Positions 52,206 through 59,813 of a stretch of 64,000 nucleotides of DNA are shown in pieces. The DNA is from Lentisphaerota bacterium. GTDB lineage: Bacteria; Verrucomicrobiota; Lentisphaeria; Oligosphaerales; JABHEG01. How positions within the stretch are numbered: position 1 is the first letter of the stretch; every line of letters starts with the position of its first letter. Both the position numbers and the translations under genes were made by a program. Under the pieces are notes generated by a model. The model had not been told where the DNA came from. It searched no databases and saw only the letters and a list, made by a program, of their open reading frames with translations. The stretch covers positions 1 to 64,000 of the forward strand of contig JABHEG010000270.1 of the NCBI GenBank assembly GCA_018676675.1, read 5' to 3'.

Positions 52206-52347
52206 CGTGAGAGCGTGAGAGCGTGAGCACGGGAGTCCGGAGACGCTATCACACGATCACGAATAGGCCAGATTCGTCAGGACAAAACAGCCTTGCCCAC
52301 CCCGCAATGCCTCAGTTGCAGGAAGGGATCCCAATCCTGATCTCGCC

Positions 52348-52421
52348 CTTGATCCGGCTCTTGATCCGTTTCTGCGCTCCCTTGATGATGGATCAGGAGT
52401 CCGATCAAGAGCCGGATCAAG
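52348..52421. repeat. Perfect 19-base inverted repeat
   Basis: CTTGATCCGGCTCTTGATC (52348-52366) has its exact reverse complement at 52403-52421, with a 36-base loop. Each arm itself repeats CTTGATC, so slipped pairings are possible. Confidence 0.8.
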
Positions 52422-52583
52422 AGTCACAGTGGATTCGCCGCGCGAGACTGAGGCCTTGCCCGACCCATCCCCCTGGGTTGCATCCACCGAAGGAGTCAGG
52501 CATAGTGTGCAAACGCGCAGTGTTATACCGTCCGAAGCACAGCTCAAAGGACGGCGACGAAGCATCAGTGATGGAGGTCTATC

Positions 52584-53225
52584 GTGAAAGTACTGGGAAT
52601 CGCTGGAAGTCCCCGCCTGGGGGAGACAACCGAGAAGTTGGTCAGCGCCGTTCTATCCGGATGCGAGTGTGAGACAGAACTCATCTCCCTCTGTGGCGAT
52701 GACATACGCCCCTGCAAAGCGTGCCTCGCATGCGTGAAGACAAATGTGTGTATCATCAAAGACGATATGGCCAAGCTGCGGGACAAGATCGTCGAGGCCG
52801 ATGCGTATGTGGTGGGGGCAGCCAATTACTACTCCGTCCTGAACGGCCTCGCGCACTGTTTCCTGGAGCGCTTCTACCAGTTCCGGCATCGCGACTGCAA
52901 GGCTGTGGCCGGAAAGCTCGGCGTCGCCGTGGGTGTCGGTGGCGGCACGTTCGAGCCGGTCATCGAGAACATCAGGACATTCTTCCAGTACAACCAGATC
53001 GAGTGCATCGGCAGCGTTGGGGCGCAGGGTGCAGCCAGCTGTTTTACCTGTGGGTACGGCGAGACCTGTACCGTCGGCGCCATCCACAAGTTCTTCGGCC
53101 CCGGCACCAAGATCACCGAAGACATGATCCCGTGCCTCGACAAGCAGCAAGACACCATCGATGATGCCAGGGCTCTGGGGAAAGCGCTGAGTGATCGCCT
53201 GAAACGGTTCGCCGAAAGCGCATAG
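52584..53225 (+). CDS. Flavodoxin-like iron-sulfur flavoprotein / FMN reductase family
   Basis: The protein has 213 residues and starts at GTG 52584 with GGAGG 7 bases upstream. The N-terminus (KVLGIAGSPRLGETTEKLV) is the FMN-phosphate loop of NADPH-dependent FMN reductase-like proteins. C44-x2-C47-x2-C50-x5-C56 matches the compact cysteine motif of archaeal-type iron-sulfur flavoproteins, which would hold a [4Fe-4S] cluster. A second Cys group (SCFTCGYGETC) lies near residues 152-162. It probably moves electrons in an anaerobic setting; partner unknown. It is followed 27 bases later by the esterase fusion gene. Confidence 0.8.
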   Translation: MKVLGIAGSPRLGETTEKLVSAVLSGCECETELISLCGDDIRPCKACLACVKTNVCIIKDDMAKLRDKIVEADAYVVGAANYYSVLNGLAHCFLERFYQFRHRDCKAVAGKLGVAVGVGGGTFEPVIENIRTFFQYNQIECIGSVGAQGAASCFTCGYGETCTVGAIHKFFGPGTKITEDMIPCLDKQQDTIDDARALGKALSDRLKRFAESA

Positions 53226-53252
53226 GGGGCCTCCCGGCGGGGCTTGGCACTC

Positions 53253-55526
53253 ATGAGATGCATTCGGCCATTCAGCCTGGCACTGCTCTGGTTGCTCAGT
53301 GCAGGTGGGCAAGCTGCCATGCGTATGCCGGGAGTATTTTCCGACGATATGGTCTTGCAGCGGGGCCACCCCATCACCGTTTGGGGCGAGTCCGACAGGG
53401 CGGAACCAGTCACGGTCACACTTAACGGCCGCGATGCGTCCGCCCGCCCGACTGCCGGCCATTGGGAGGTGGTCCTGCCGGCGTCTTCCGCAGGCGGTCC
53501 ATACCAACTGACCGTCCGATCCGGTAAAGACACGCTCACCCTCAGTCGGGTCCGTGTTGGTGACGTTTGGCTTTTCGCCGGAGGCCTCCCTGCCAAGTCT
53601 CCCGTGAGTGGATCGCTCCCACCCGAAGTCGTCCCAATCTCTTACCTGTCCATCCCTCGACGCGAGTCGGCGACGCCCGTGCATTTGATCCCGGGGGAAT
53701 GGCGACCGGCCAATGCCGGTCCGGCAGCCGGCATGCCGCCCGATGCAGCCAGCTTTGCGCGCGGTCTGTCGGAAACAGAGGCGGTGCCCATCGGCATCAT
53801 TGACGCCGCCCCGGGCAACTACAGGATCGATGCGTGGCTCTCACCGGGAACACCGGTCAGCGAGACGGTCGAGCGGATGCATGCCTATTACCGGGCCAGA
53901 CACAGGAAGGCACGGGCTGACCATCAACGGGCGGCGGAGAAGGCAGCCGGCCAGGGGAAGTCTCTCCCGAAGTTCCGGGGACGGCCACCGACCGCCCCCC
54001 ATGTGCTGTATAACGGGATGATCTCTCCCCTCACACGCGTGGCGGTCTGCGGGGTGGTCTGGCGACAGACCTCGGCCGACAGATTCCATGCCGCCTACCA
54101 TCAACGCCTCCTGAGTCAGGTGGTTGCTGACTGGCGCGAAGCATGGGAAATGCCAGAGTTGCCTTTCCTACTCGTCCAGCTCGGCGCAATGGGGAAGACG
54201 AGGCCCGCTTCTGCTCGCCCCCCCACGCAATCCCAGTACGCGGAATTGCGTGAGGCGGCACGGGCTGCAGCCCAGGAGCTTCCCGCCACCGGGCTCGTGG
54301 TGATGGCAGATCTGGACCTTTCCTCTGATGCCGAACGCGTCGGGGAACGACTGGCCGCCGTTGCCTCGGAGCTGGTCTACGGACGCTCCACGATCCCCCG
54401 CCCGGTCTTCGACAGCTTCACGGTCACCAGAGATGGTGTGAACGTGACCTTCACACCGACGACGGCTCAGCTTGAGAGCCCGGAGCAACTCGTGGCCGGG
54501 TTCGTTGTGGCAAACCGATACCGATCTCTCGCCTGGGCGCAGGGCACAGTCCGCGGCTCTGCCGTGGCGTTGGTATGCCCAAAGGGAATGGCCACAACGG
54601 CGCTGCGCTATGGTTGGTCAGATGTACCTCAGCTCGGCCTCACCAATGAACACGGACTGCCCGTTCCACCGTTCCGGACGGACGAGTTTCCCACTCTGAT
54701 GCCGTGGGACCGAAATGTCGTCTACGGCACGGTCGACGACCACGACCTGACCGCTATGCTGTTCCTGCCATGGAAGCGTCACCCCAGGCCTTGGCCGACC
54801 GTCGTACTCATCCACGGAGGAGGCTGGCGCAGCGGAAACCCGTACTGTTTCACTTGGCATGCCCACCGTCTCGCCAAGCAGGGCTTCGCCGCTCTCACCA
54901 TCCGCTACCGGCTCAGTCAGGAGGCCCCCTTCCCCGCCTGTCTGGAGGATGCCAAATGCGCTGTCCGCTGGGTTCGAGCCAAGGCGAGAACCTACGGATT
55001 CGACCCGACACGCGTTGCTGTCCTCGGCCAGTCAGCCGGCGCCCACTTGGCCGCTCTCGTGGCAACCACAGCGGGAAAACCGGGTCTTGAAGGCAACGGA
55101 GGGCACCAGGCGTTCTCAAGTGCCGTTCAGGCCGCCATACTGATCAACGGCGTCTACGACTTCCGACACTTCTGGGAGGACGACAGTCTGCGCAAGTTCA
55201 GGACCATTCGCATGTGTGTCCCAGAACTGATCGGTAAACCGTTCGCCGAGGCGGGACACCTCTACGACCGCGCGTCCCCTCTGCGTCACGTCTCAGGGGG
55301 GGCGCCCCCGTGCCTGCTGCTGCATTCCCGTCCGGACGATGTCGTCCCCTTCACCGAATCGGTCACGTTCAGTGACACGCTGAAGCAAGCCGGGGCTCAG
55401 CCTCCACGGCTCGTCCTGTCAGACGACGGTCGCCACGGCTGGGCCATGGGCTCACACCTTGAGCCGTGCTACGACGAGATTGAGTCCTTCCTCCTCGACA
55501 GACTGACATCGCCCCCAGAGGAATAG
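53253..55526 (+). CDS. Fusion of inactive sialate-O-acetylesterase-like domain and alpha/beta-hydrolase esterase
   Basis: The protein has 757 residues from ATG 53253, with a signal peptide (FSLALLWLLSAGGQAAM). Residues about 25-390 follow the sialate-O-acetylesterase (SASA) family: FSDDMVLQRGHPITVWG, GDVWLFAGG, LYNGMISPL, VADWREAWEMPELPFLLVQL. The catalytic blocks are changed: G-Q-S-N-M is AGGLPAKS, W-Y-Q-G-E-S-N is WRQTSAD, and the D-x-H His is lost. Residues about 495-757 are an alpha/beta hydrolase with the oxyanion motif H-G-G-G-W (His521), nucleophile G-Q-S-A-G (Ser594), acid D695 or D696 and His728 in RHGW, as in BD-FAE-type feruloyl/acetyl esterases. The active esterase is therefore the C-terminal domain; the N-terminal one may only bind sugar. 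Confidence 0.82.
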   Translation: MRCIRPFSLALLWLLSAGGQAAMRMPGVFSDDMVLQRGHPITVWGESDRAEPVTVTLNGRDASARPTAGHWEVVLPASSAGGPYQLTVRSGKDTLTLSRVRVGDVWLFAGGLPAKSPVSGSLPPEVVPISYLSIPRRESATPVHLIPGEWRPANAGPAAGMPPDAASFARGLSETEAVPIGIIDAAPGNYRIDAWLSPGTPVSETVERMHAYYRARHRKARADHQRAAEKAAGQGKSLPKFRGRPPTAPHVLYNGMISPLTRVAVCGVVWRQTSADRFHAAYHQRLLSQVVADWREAWEMPELPFLLVQLGAMGKTRPASARPPTQSQYAELREAARAAAQELPATGLVVMADLDLSSDAERVGERLAAVASELVYGRSTIPRPVFDSFTVTRDGVNVTFTPTTAQLESPEQLVAGFVVANRYRSLAWAQGTVRGSAVALVCPKGMATTALRYGWSDVPQLGLTNEHGLPVPPFRTDEFPTLMPWDRNVVYGTVDDHDLTAMLFLPWKRHPRPWPTVVLIHGGGWRSGNPYCFTWHAHRLAKQGFAALTIRYRLSQEAPFPACLEDAKCAVRWVRAKARTYGFDPTRVAVLGQSAGAHLAALVATTAGKPGLEGNGGHQAFSSAVQAAILINGVYDFRHFWEDDSLRKFRTIRMCVPELIGKPFAEAGHLYDRASPLRHVSGGAPPCLLLHSRPDDVVPFTESVTFSDTLKQAGAQPPRLVLSDDGRHGWAMGSHLEPCYDEIESFLLDRLTSPPEE

Positions 55527-55535
55527 CAGTGGACA

Positions 55536-55766
55536 TCAGCTGCCGTTGAGCCATATCCCGGCAAACACAAGAAGCACACCGGCAAAGTGAATCAGGAAGG
55601 GCTTCTTGGCGTCGCGCCAGTGCAGGAAAAGGAAGATGAGCGAGACGGGCGACAGGAAGATGCAGCCAAGGCCCCAGAGCACGCTCTCCCGGAAAGCGGT
55701 GATAAGGAACATCACCCCTCCAACCAGACTGACCACGCCACCCACAGTCATCAACAGCGTTCCCAT
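55536..55766 (-). CDS. Small membrane protein, three hydrophobic segments
   Basis: The protein has 76 residues from ATG 55766, which is preceded by AGGAGGGAG. Segments at about 5-25 (TVGGVVSLVGGVMFLITA), 32-48 (LGCIFLSPVSLIFLFLHW) and 57-74 (FLIHFAGVLLVFAGIWL) are hydrophobic. A short basic loop (RDAKKP) separates the last two. I do not recognise the family; similar small proteins are found beside many bacterial housekeeping genes. It lies 59 bases after the pyrophosphorylase stop on the same strand, so it may be co-transcribed. It is convergent with the esterase fusion, with only 9 bases between them. Confidence 0.65.
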   Translation of the reverse strand: MGTLLMTVGGVVSLVGGVMFLITAFRESVLWGLGCIFLSPVSLIFLFLHWRDAKKPFLIHFAGVLLVFAGIWLNGS

Positions 55767-55825
55767 TCGGTCTCCCTCCTTCTTCTTGACCACACGTCCC
55801 AGCCGACTCGACCTGCCTAGTGAGC

Positions 55826-57187
55826 TCACTCTCCGTAAACGCCAGCCGCGTAATGCCGGGGAGCGGTCACCTTCAGATCGCCTTGAACAACCACGCCACC
55901 GGCAAATGTGGCAGGGACCTCGATCTGCAGGCTGGTGCACGTGCGCAGCGACGGCACCCCGCACGGAAAAGCCGCCTCGAGCTGAGTGATCGTCTTGTAG
56001 TCGTCGCTCAGCATGACAATGGGAGGCTGTTCGCGACTCCCGGCCAGCACGAGCTGCCGCGTCCTCGGTTCCAGTTCGTAGGCATCCGAACGCACGACCA
56101 GGAGATGGTTGGTCGTCTTCACCGGGGCGTACCGGCTGCGGGGAACGACCAAGGCTCTGGCCCCCTCGAACAGCTCGATCGCCGACCCCATCGCGGTCTC
56201 GATCTGGATGACATCGTGCCCCTCGACTGTCTTCCGGTTCTTAATCATCGGCAAATCAAGGAAACCGTCACCGTCCGCCTCGAGCGCAGCCTTCAGCGCC
56301 CGAAGGTTGATCCACAGGTTGTTTGTGTTGAAATAGCCAAAGGTCTCGATGTTTTGAAAGCCGTCGACCTCGTCTTCCGGACACTGGGCAATCTCACGCA
56401 GGATCAGTCGGCCGTCGGCTCGGCGTTTGGCCAGATGTCCACCTTTGCGATCCATGAGTGTCCGCTCCCGCACCTCCATGACGAACGGTACATCTTCCCG
56501 GTGAGCCAGCATGTAGGCGAGGATACGGCCGTCGGCGAAGGCCCCGAGGTTATCGGAGTTTGACACAAAAGCGACCTCCAGGCCGTCGGCGATGAGTTGG
56601 TCCAGCAGGCCGGAAGTCGCGATGGCCGGGTAGAGATCGCCATGACCGGGCGGGTTCCACGTGTCGCTTTCGTCAGGCAGATCGAGCGTGTCGTAGGAGT
56701 GTGTGGCGTCATCACTGACGCAGATCCGCGGAAATTGGTTCTGCACGAAGGTCGGCGCCAGATCGCCACGGAGCAAGGCTGGGTAGTGCTCCTGCAGGAA
56801 AGCCAGCGTGTCGTCCTGCGTGTTGAAGCTGTTCATCAGGACCAGGGGCAAACCTGCGATCAGGGCCTGCTGAGCGATGACATCCAGAAAGGTCAGATCA
56901 TCCTTGAGCGGAAGCAGTGACTTGGCTTTGGAGAGCCCCATGCTGGTGCCCAGACCACCATTCAGCTTGATCATGACCAACCGCGTCATGTCATCGGGGC
57001 AGGCCTCGGGCAGATCCGCGTGACGGACCAAATCCTCGGTCGTTGGCGGGGCTATCCCGGCCTCCCGGATCATCCCTCCCTGGCCGGCCCGGAGTTTCGT
57101 GAAGTAATGGCAGAACATGCCGATCGCCACATCGTTGGCACCAGCCCTGCGCATTTTGTCAACGAAGCGTTGCGTTGTTGCGTCCAT
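55826..57187 (-). CDS. UTP-glucose-1-phosphate uridylyltransferase (UDPGP family, eukaryote-like)
   Basis: This 453-residue protein belongs to the UGP2-type UDPGP family and not to bacterial GalU (about 290 residues). The nucleotide-binding loop is KLNGGLGTSMG (74-84), followed by KAKSLLPL. FVSNSDNLGA is the uridine/metal region, and NTNNLWINL and ETAMGSAIELF are later family blocks. The C-terminus is a left-handed beta-helix-like tail (LQIEVPATFAGGVVVQGDLKV). It makes UDP-glucose in the cytoplasm. Such eukaryote-like enzymes occur in Planctomycetota and related phyla. ATG 57187 is used; the 72 bases upstream separate it from a transporter gene on the same strand. Confidence 0.92.
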   Translation of the reverse strand: MDATTQRFVDKMRRAGANDVAIGMFCHYFTKLRAGQGGMIREAGIAPPTTEDLVRHADLPEACPDDMTRLVMIKLNGGLGTSMGLSKAKSLLPLKDDLTFLDVIAQQALIAGLPLVLMNSFNTQDDTLAFLQEHYPALLRGDLAPTFVQNQFPRICVSDDATHSYDTLDLPDESDTWNPPGHGDLYPAIATSGLLDQLIADGLEVAFVSNSDNLGAFADGRILAYMLAHREDVPFVMEVRERTLMDRKGGHLAKRRADGRLILREIAQCPEDEVDGFQNIETFGYFNTNNLWINLRALKAALEADGDGFLDLPMIKNRKTVEGHDVIQIETAMGSAIELFEGARALVVPRSRYAPVKTTNHLLVVRSDAYELEPRTRQLVLAGSREQPPIVMLSDDYKTITQLEAAFPCGVPSLRTCTSLQIEVPATFAGGVVVQGDLKVTAPRHYAAGVYGE

Positions 57188-57259
57188 GTCGACATCCTCG
57201 CTCTATCGCGTGGTTCGTCTTCATCCAGCGTTAGGAGTAATCTACCCGTTCAGACAGCT

Positions 57260-59683
57260 TCAGAAAACACGGTAGCGAATCGGCGGACGTCCAGTCACGG
57301 CGTAGTACACGGCCCCAATGACCGCCGTGAGCACACCCGCCACCATCGCCCCGGCAATGCAGCCGATGACGACCGGCTTGACCCGGCGGTAGGCTGCCCA
57401 GCCGCCGTAGCGCAACGTTGCCGCTTTGATGAACCAGCCGACGAGAAACGACGCGGAGAACGTCACCGCATCGTTCGTCCCCATGACCAGAAAGAGCAGC
57501 GGGTGGAACGGCCAGCGCGGAAACCGACGGCGCAACAGCGTGAACACCAGGACCAGGAAGAACGTCAGCACAACTGCTCCGACGCAACCCCAGTTCGGGG
57601 TCGGGATGAACGCAGCGCTCCCGTCGGCAGCATTCGAACCGGAGAGCGTCCCTTGTGCCTGCAGGCGCAGACGGATGCTCACGTCGTTTTCGTACGGCGC
57701 GGCAGGCACGCGATCGTAGGTCCAAACGTCCCCTGTGGACAACCCCCCGTGGGCATACTGAAGGTATAGCGTGACCGGAATGGCGATGGTCAGCGCGAGC
57801 GCGAAGGCCGCCGCCCCAAGCGCCGCAAACCGACCGATCGAGGATGCGGCCCGATCCGACAGACGAAGGGCACTGATCGCGTGCCCCATCAACGCCTCCC
57901 GGTACGTCACGAGCAGGAGTGATGAGAGAATCCCCATGATGAGGATGTTGTCGGGGCCGAGAAACCGGGCTCCGAGGACTCCCCAGAGCAACGCCCCCGG
58001 ATACCAGCACGACTGCAGACTGAAAACGCCCCCCTCCGCCAGCAAGCGACTGATAACGGTGTAGATAATCAGAGCTCCACCGGCGTAGGCGCAGCCAAGC
58101 CAGAGCGGGAGGCCAACCACGCGCAGAAGAACGACAAAGGCCGCGAATCCCAGGAGGCCGATACGGGCTCCCCACGTCTCGTAAGGAGCCACCATGTCCA
58201 CGGTCGGACGCCCGATGGAACGGGAGAGGACAGCGATATAATGGCGGCGGCCGGAGTAGAGCAGTACGGCAAACGTCGCGAGGTACGCCCCGGCATGAAG
58301 CGATGGCTGAATCCCGGGGCTGAATGTGGCGTAGCCCGCACTGATGTTGACCCCGTACGAGGCAAGAGCACCGACCACCAGCCAATACAGCCACGGTGCG
58401 GCCCCGATCGAGAACGACACCTCGGTCGACAGGAGAAACGCGAACCCGATGGCAGCGAAGTACAGTCGCGGCTGAAAGAGGCGCGCGCCCCATCCGACAT
58501 CCAGCAGAGGGCAGAGCACACGCAACGGACGGAAATTGAACGAATTGGGCACGCTGATCAGCACGTTGGACCACCAACGCGCACCGTAGTTGTTCAGGTT
58601 CACAAGCAGAACAGCCGCGAATGCAACCCAGAACCCTCGAGCCCGCAGAACTGGGGGCAACGTGCAGCCGGAATCGGGCAGAAGGTCCAGGAGAAACTGC
58701 GCCGTCGGGTAGGTCAGGTGTTCATGCTGCGTCCATTGGCGATGAACAACGAGTGACACGCCGATGACCAGGGCGCCGAGAGCCAGCAACAGAGGGCACC
58801 AGAACAGCAATGGGCGGCGCCACGCACGCCAGGGAATGTCCCCCAGCCGGGCCTCCTTGCCTCCCGTGCCCAGACCAACCACGAAGCCGCTCAACGTGGC
58901 GCCCTCGTTGGTACCTGTGACATCGGTGAGCAGCGCCCGAGGCGTGCTCTCCACCGGCCCCGGACGGCGAGGAGTCACGCAGTCGACCAAGACGTGGTCG
59001 AGTATGCCGCGGGTGAGCTGCGCGCTCTCTTCAGAGGTCAGCTCTTCGGCCGCCGTCTCGAGCAGCAACGCGACCCAGCGTGGCAGAGCGAGTTTGTCCT
59101 CTCGAACCACACCGCGCCAGTCGACCTCATGTCCACGGACCTGGTTGAGACCGTGCAAGATTGCCTGGCGTCTTTCTGGATCAGCGTGCGCGCCGACTGC
59201 CTCCCCGATCAGAGCGCGTTGACACGCGTCAGGCAGGTGCTCCCAAAGCAACCGACCGGTAGCACCCCCACGCGCCTCACCGCATTCCCGCAGGACCTCG
59301 AACAGGCGCTGCCAGTCTTCGACCTCGTTGTCTGCGAGCCCGACCTGGCTTCCCTGCCAGCCAGGGCAGACGCGCGCATACCGATGTGGCATAATCAACA
59401 CGCTGTTGAAGTACTGCATCAGGCCGCGCCCGGGAACGAAGCAGGCGAACAGAGCAATCCCGGTGGCGACGCTGAGTTCAGCAGCTGAGAGAAGAGGTCT
59501 GTTACGGAACCGCACAGACAGCGGGTTGATCAACGCCGCAACGACCACCGTGACGCCAAACACGCCAAACGGTGCGAAGTGGCCGGTGAGCTCGTTCCCC
59601 CCCATCACCTTGTCATTGAAGAACGTGACGGCGGCGAGCCCTGCAGCCCAGAGAAGCCCTGTGATGGCCGCTCGAACAGTCAA
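57260..59683 (-). CDS. DUF6785/DUF6784-type (OPT-like) membrane protein, paralogue 2 with extra loop
   Basis: The protein has 807 residues and starts at TTG 59683, with TAGGAG 6 bases upstream. Family blocks match the other two copies: V-T-F-F-N-D at the N-terminus, V-V-H-R-Q-W-T-Q-H-E-H-L-T-Y-P, YSGRRHYIAVLSRS, LLAEGGVFSLQ, RFPRWPFHPLLFL...GWFIKAATLRYGG...KPVVIGCIAGAM. It is about 135 residues longer because residues about 110-270 carry an additional charged helical segment between the early membrane segments. The role of this insert is unknown; it would face a soluble compartment. Transcribed just downstream of paralogue 3 with 130 bases between. Confidence 0.8.
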   Translation of the reverse strand: MTVRAAITGLLWAAGLAAVTFFNDKVMGGNELTGHFAPFGVFGVTVVVAALINPLSVRFRNRPLLSAAELSVATGIALFACFVPGRGLMQYFNSVLIMPHRYARVCPGWQGSQVGLADNEVEDWQRLFEVLRECGEARGGATGRLLWEHLPDACQRALIGEAVGAHADPERRQAILHGLNQVRGHEVDWRGVVREDKLALPRWVALLLETAAEELTSEESAQLTRGILDHVLVDCVTPRRPGPVESTPRALLTDVTGTNEGATLSGFVVGLGTGGKEARLGDIPWRAWRRPLLFWCPLLLALGALVIGVSLVVHRQWTQHEHLTYPTAQFLLDLLPDSGCTLPPVLRARGFWVAFAAVLLVNLNNYGARWWSNVLISVPNSFNFRPLRVLCPLLDVGWGARLFQPRLYFAAIGFAFLLSTEVSFSIGAAPWLYWLVVGALASYGVNISAGYATFSPGIQPSLHAGAYLATFAVLLYSGRRHYIAVLSRSIGRPTVDMVAPYETWGARIGLLGFAAFVVLLRVVGLPLWLGCAYAGGALIIYTVISRLLAEGGVFSLQSCWYPGALLWGVLGARFLGPDNILIMGILSSLLLVTYREALMGHAISALRLSDRAASSIGRFAALGAAAFALALTIAIPVTLYLQYAHGGLSTGDVWTYDRVPAAPYENDVSIRLRLQAQGTLSGSNAADGSAAFIPTPNWGCVGAVVLTFFLVLVFTLLRRRFPRWPFHPLLFLVMGTNDAVTFSASFLVGWFIKAATLRYGGWAAYRRVKPVVIGCIAGAMVAGVLTAVIGAVYYAVTGRPPIRYRVF

Positions 59684-59813
59684 GCACGGCTCCTATGCTT
59701 CAGTACCGGGTCCAGAGATCTTCGGCAGACGAAGACCACAGCTGCAAAGTCTTGTGGAGCTCCGCGTTGCCGCCAACAAAGCCGACAATCAGGCCACTCC
59801 CGTGAGTCAGTTC

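Larger units (their letters stand above)
52119..52583. other. Gene-free region with UUCG hairpin, direct repeats and an inverted repeat
   Basis: No convincing gene is seen. A hairpin TTCTCAC-TTCG-GTGAGAA lies at 52188-52205. GGAGTCAGGCAT is repeated exactly at 52149-52160 and 52492-52503, bracketing about 355 bases. Within that bracket a perfect 19-base inverted repeat lies at 52348-52366 and 52403-52421 (CTTGATCCGGC...), extended outwards by CCTGATC/GATCAGG. The whole has the layout of a small non-coding mobile element. Confidence 0.5.

Noticed and set aside
52119..52583. CRISPR array
   Set aside because: The repeats here are one direct pair and one inverted pair, with no regular repeat-spacer pattern; no array is seen anywhere in the window and no cas genes are present.
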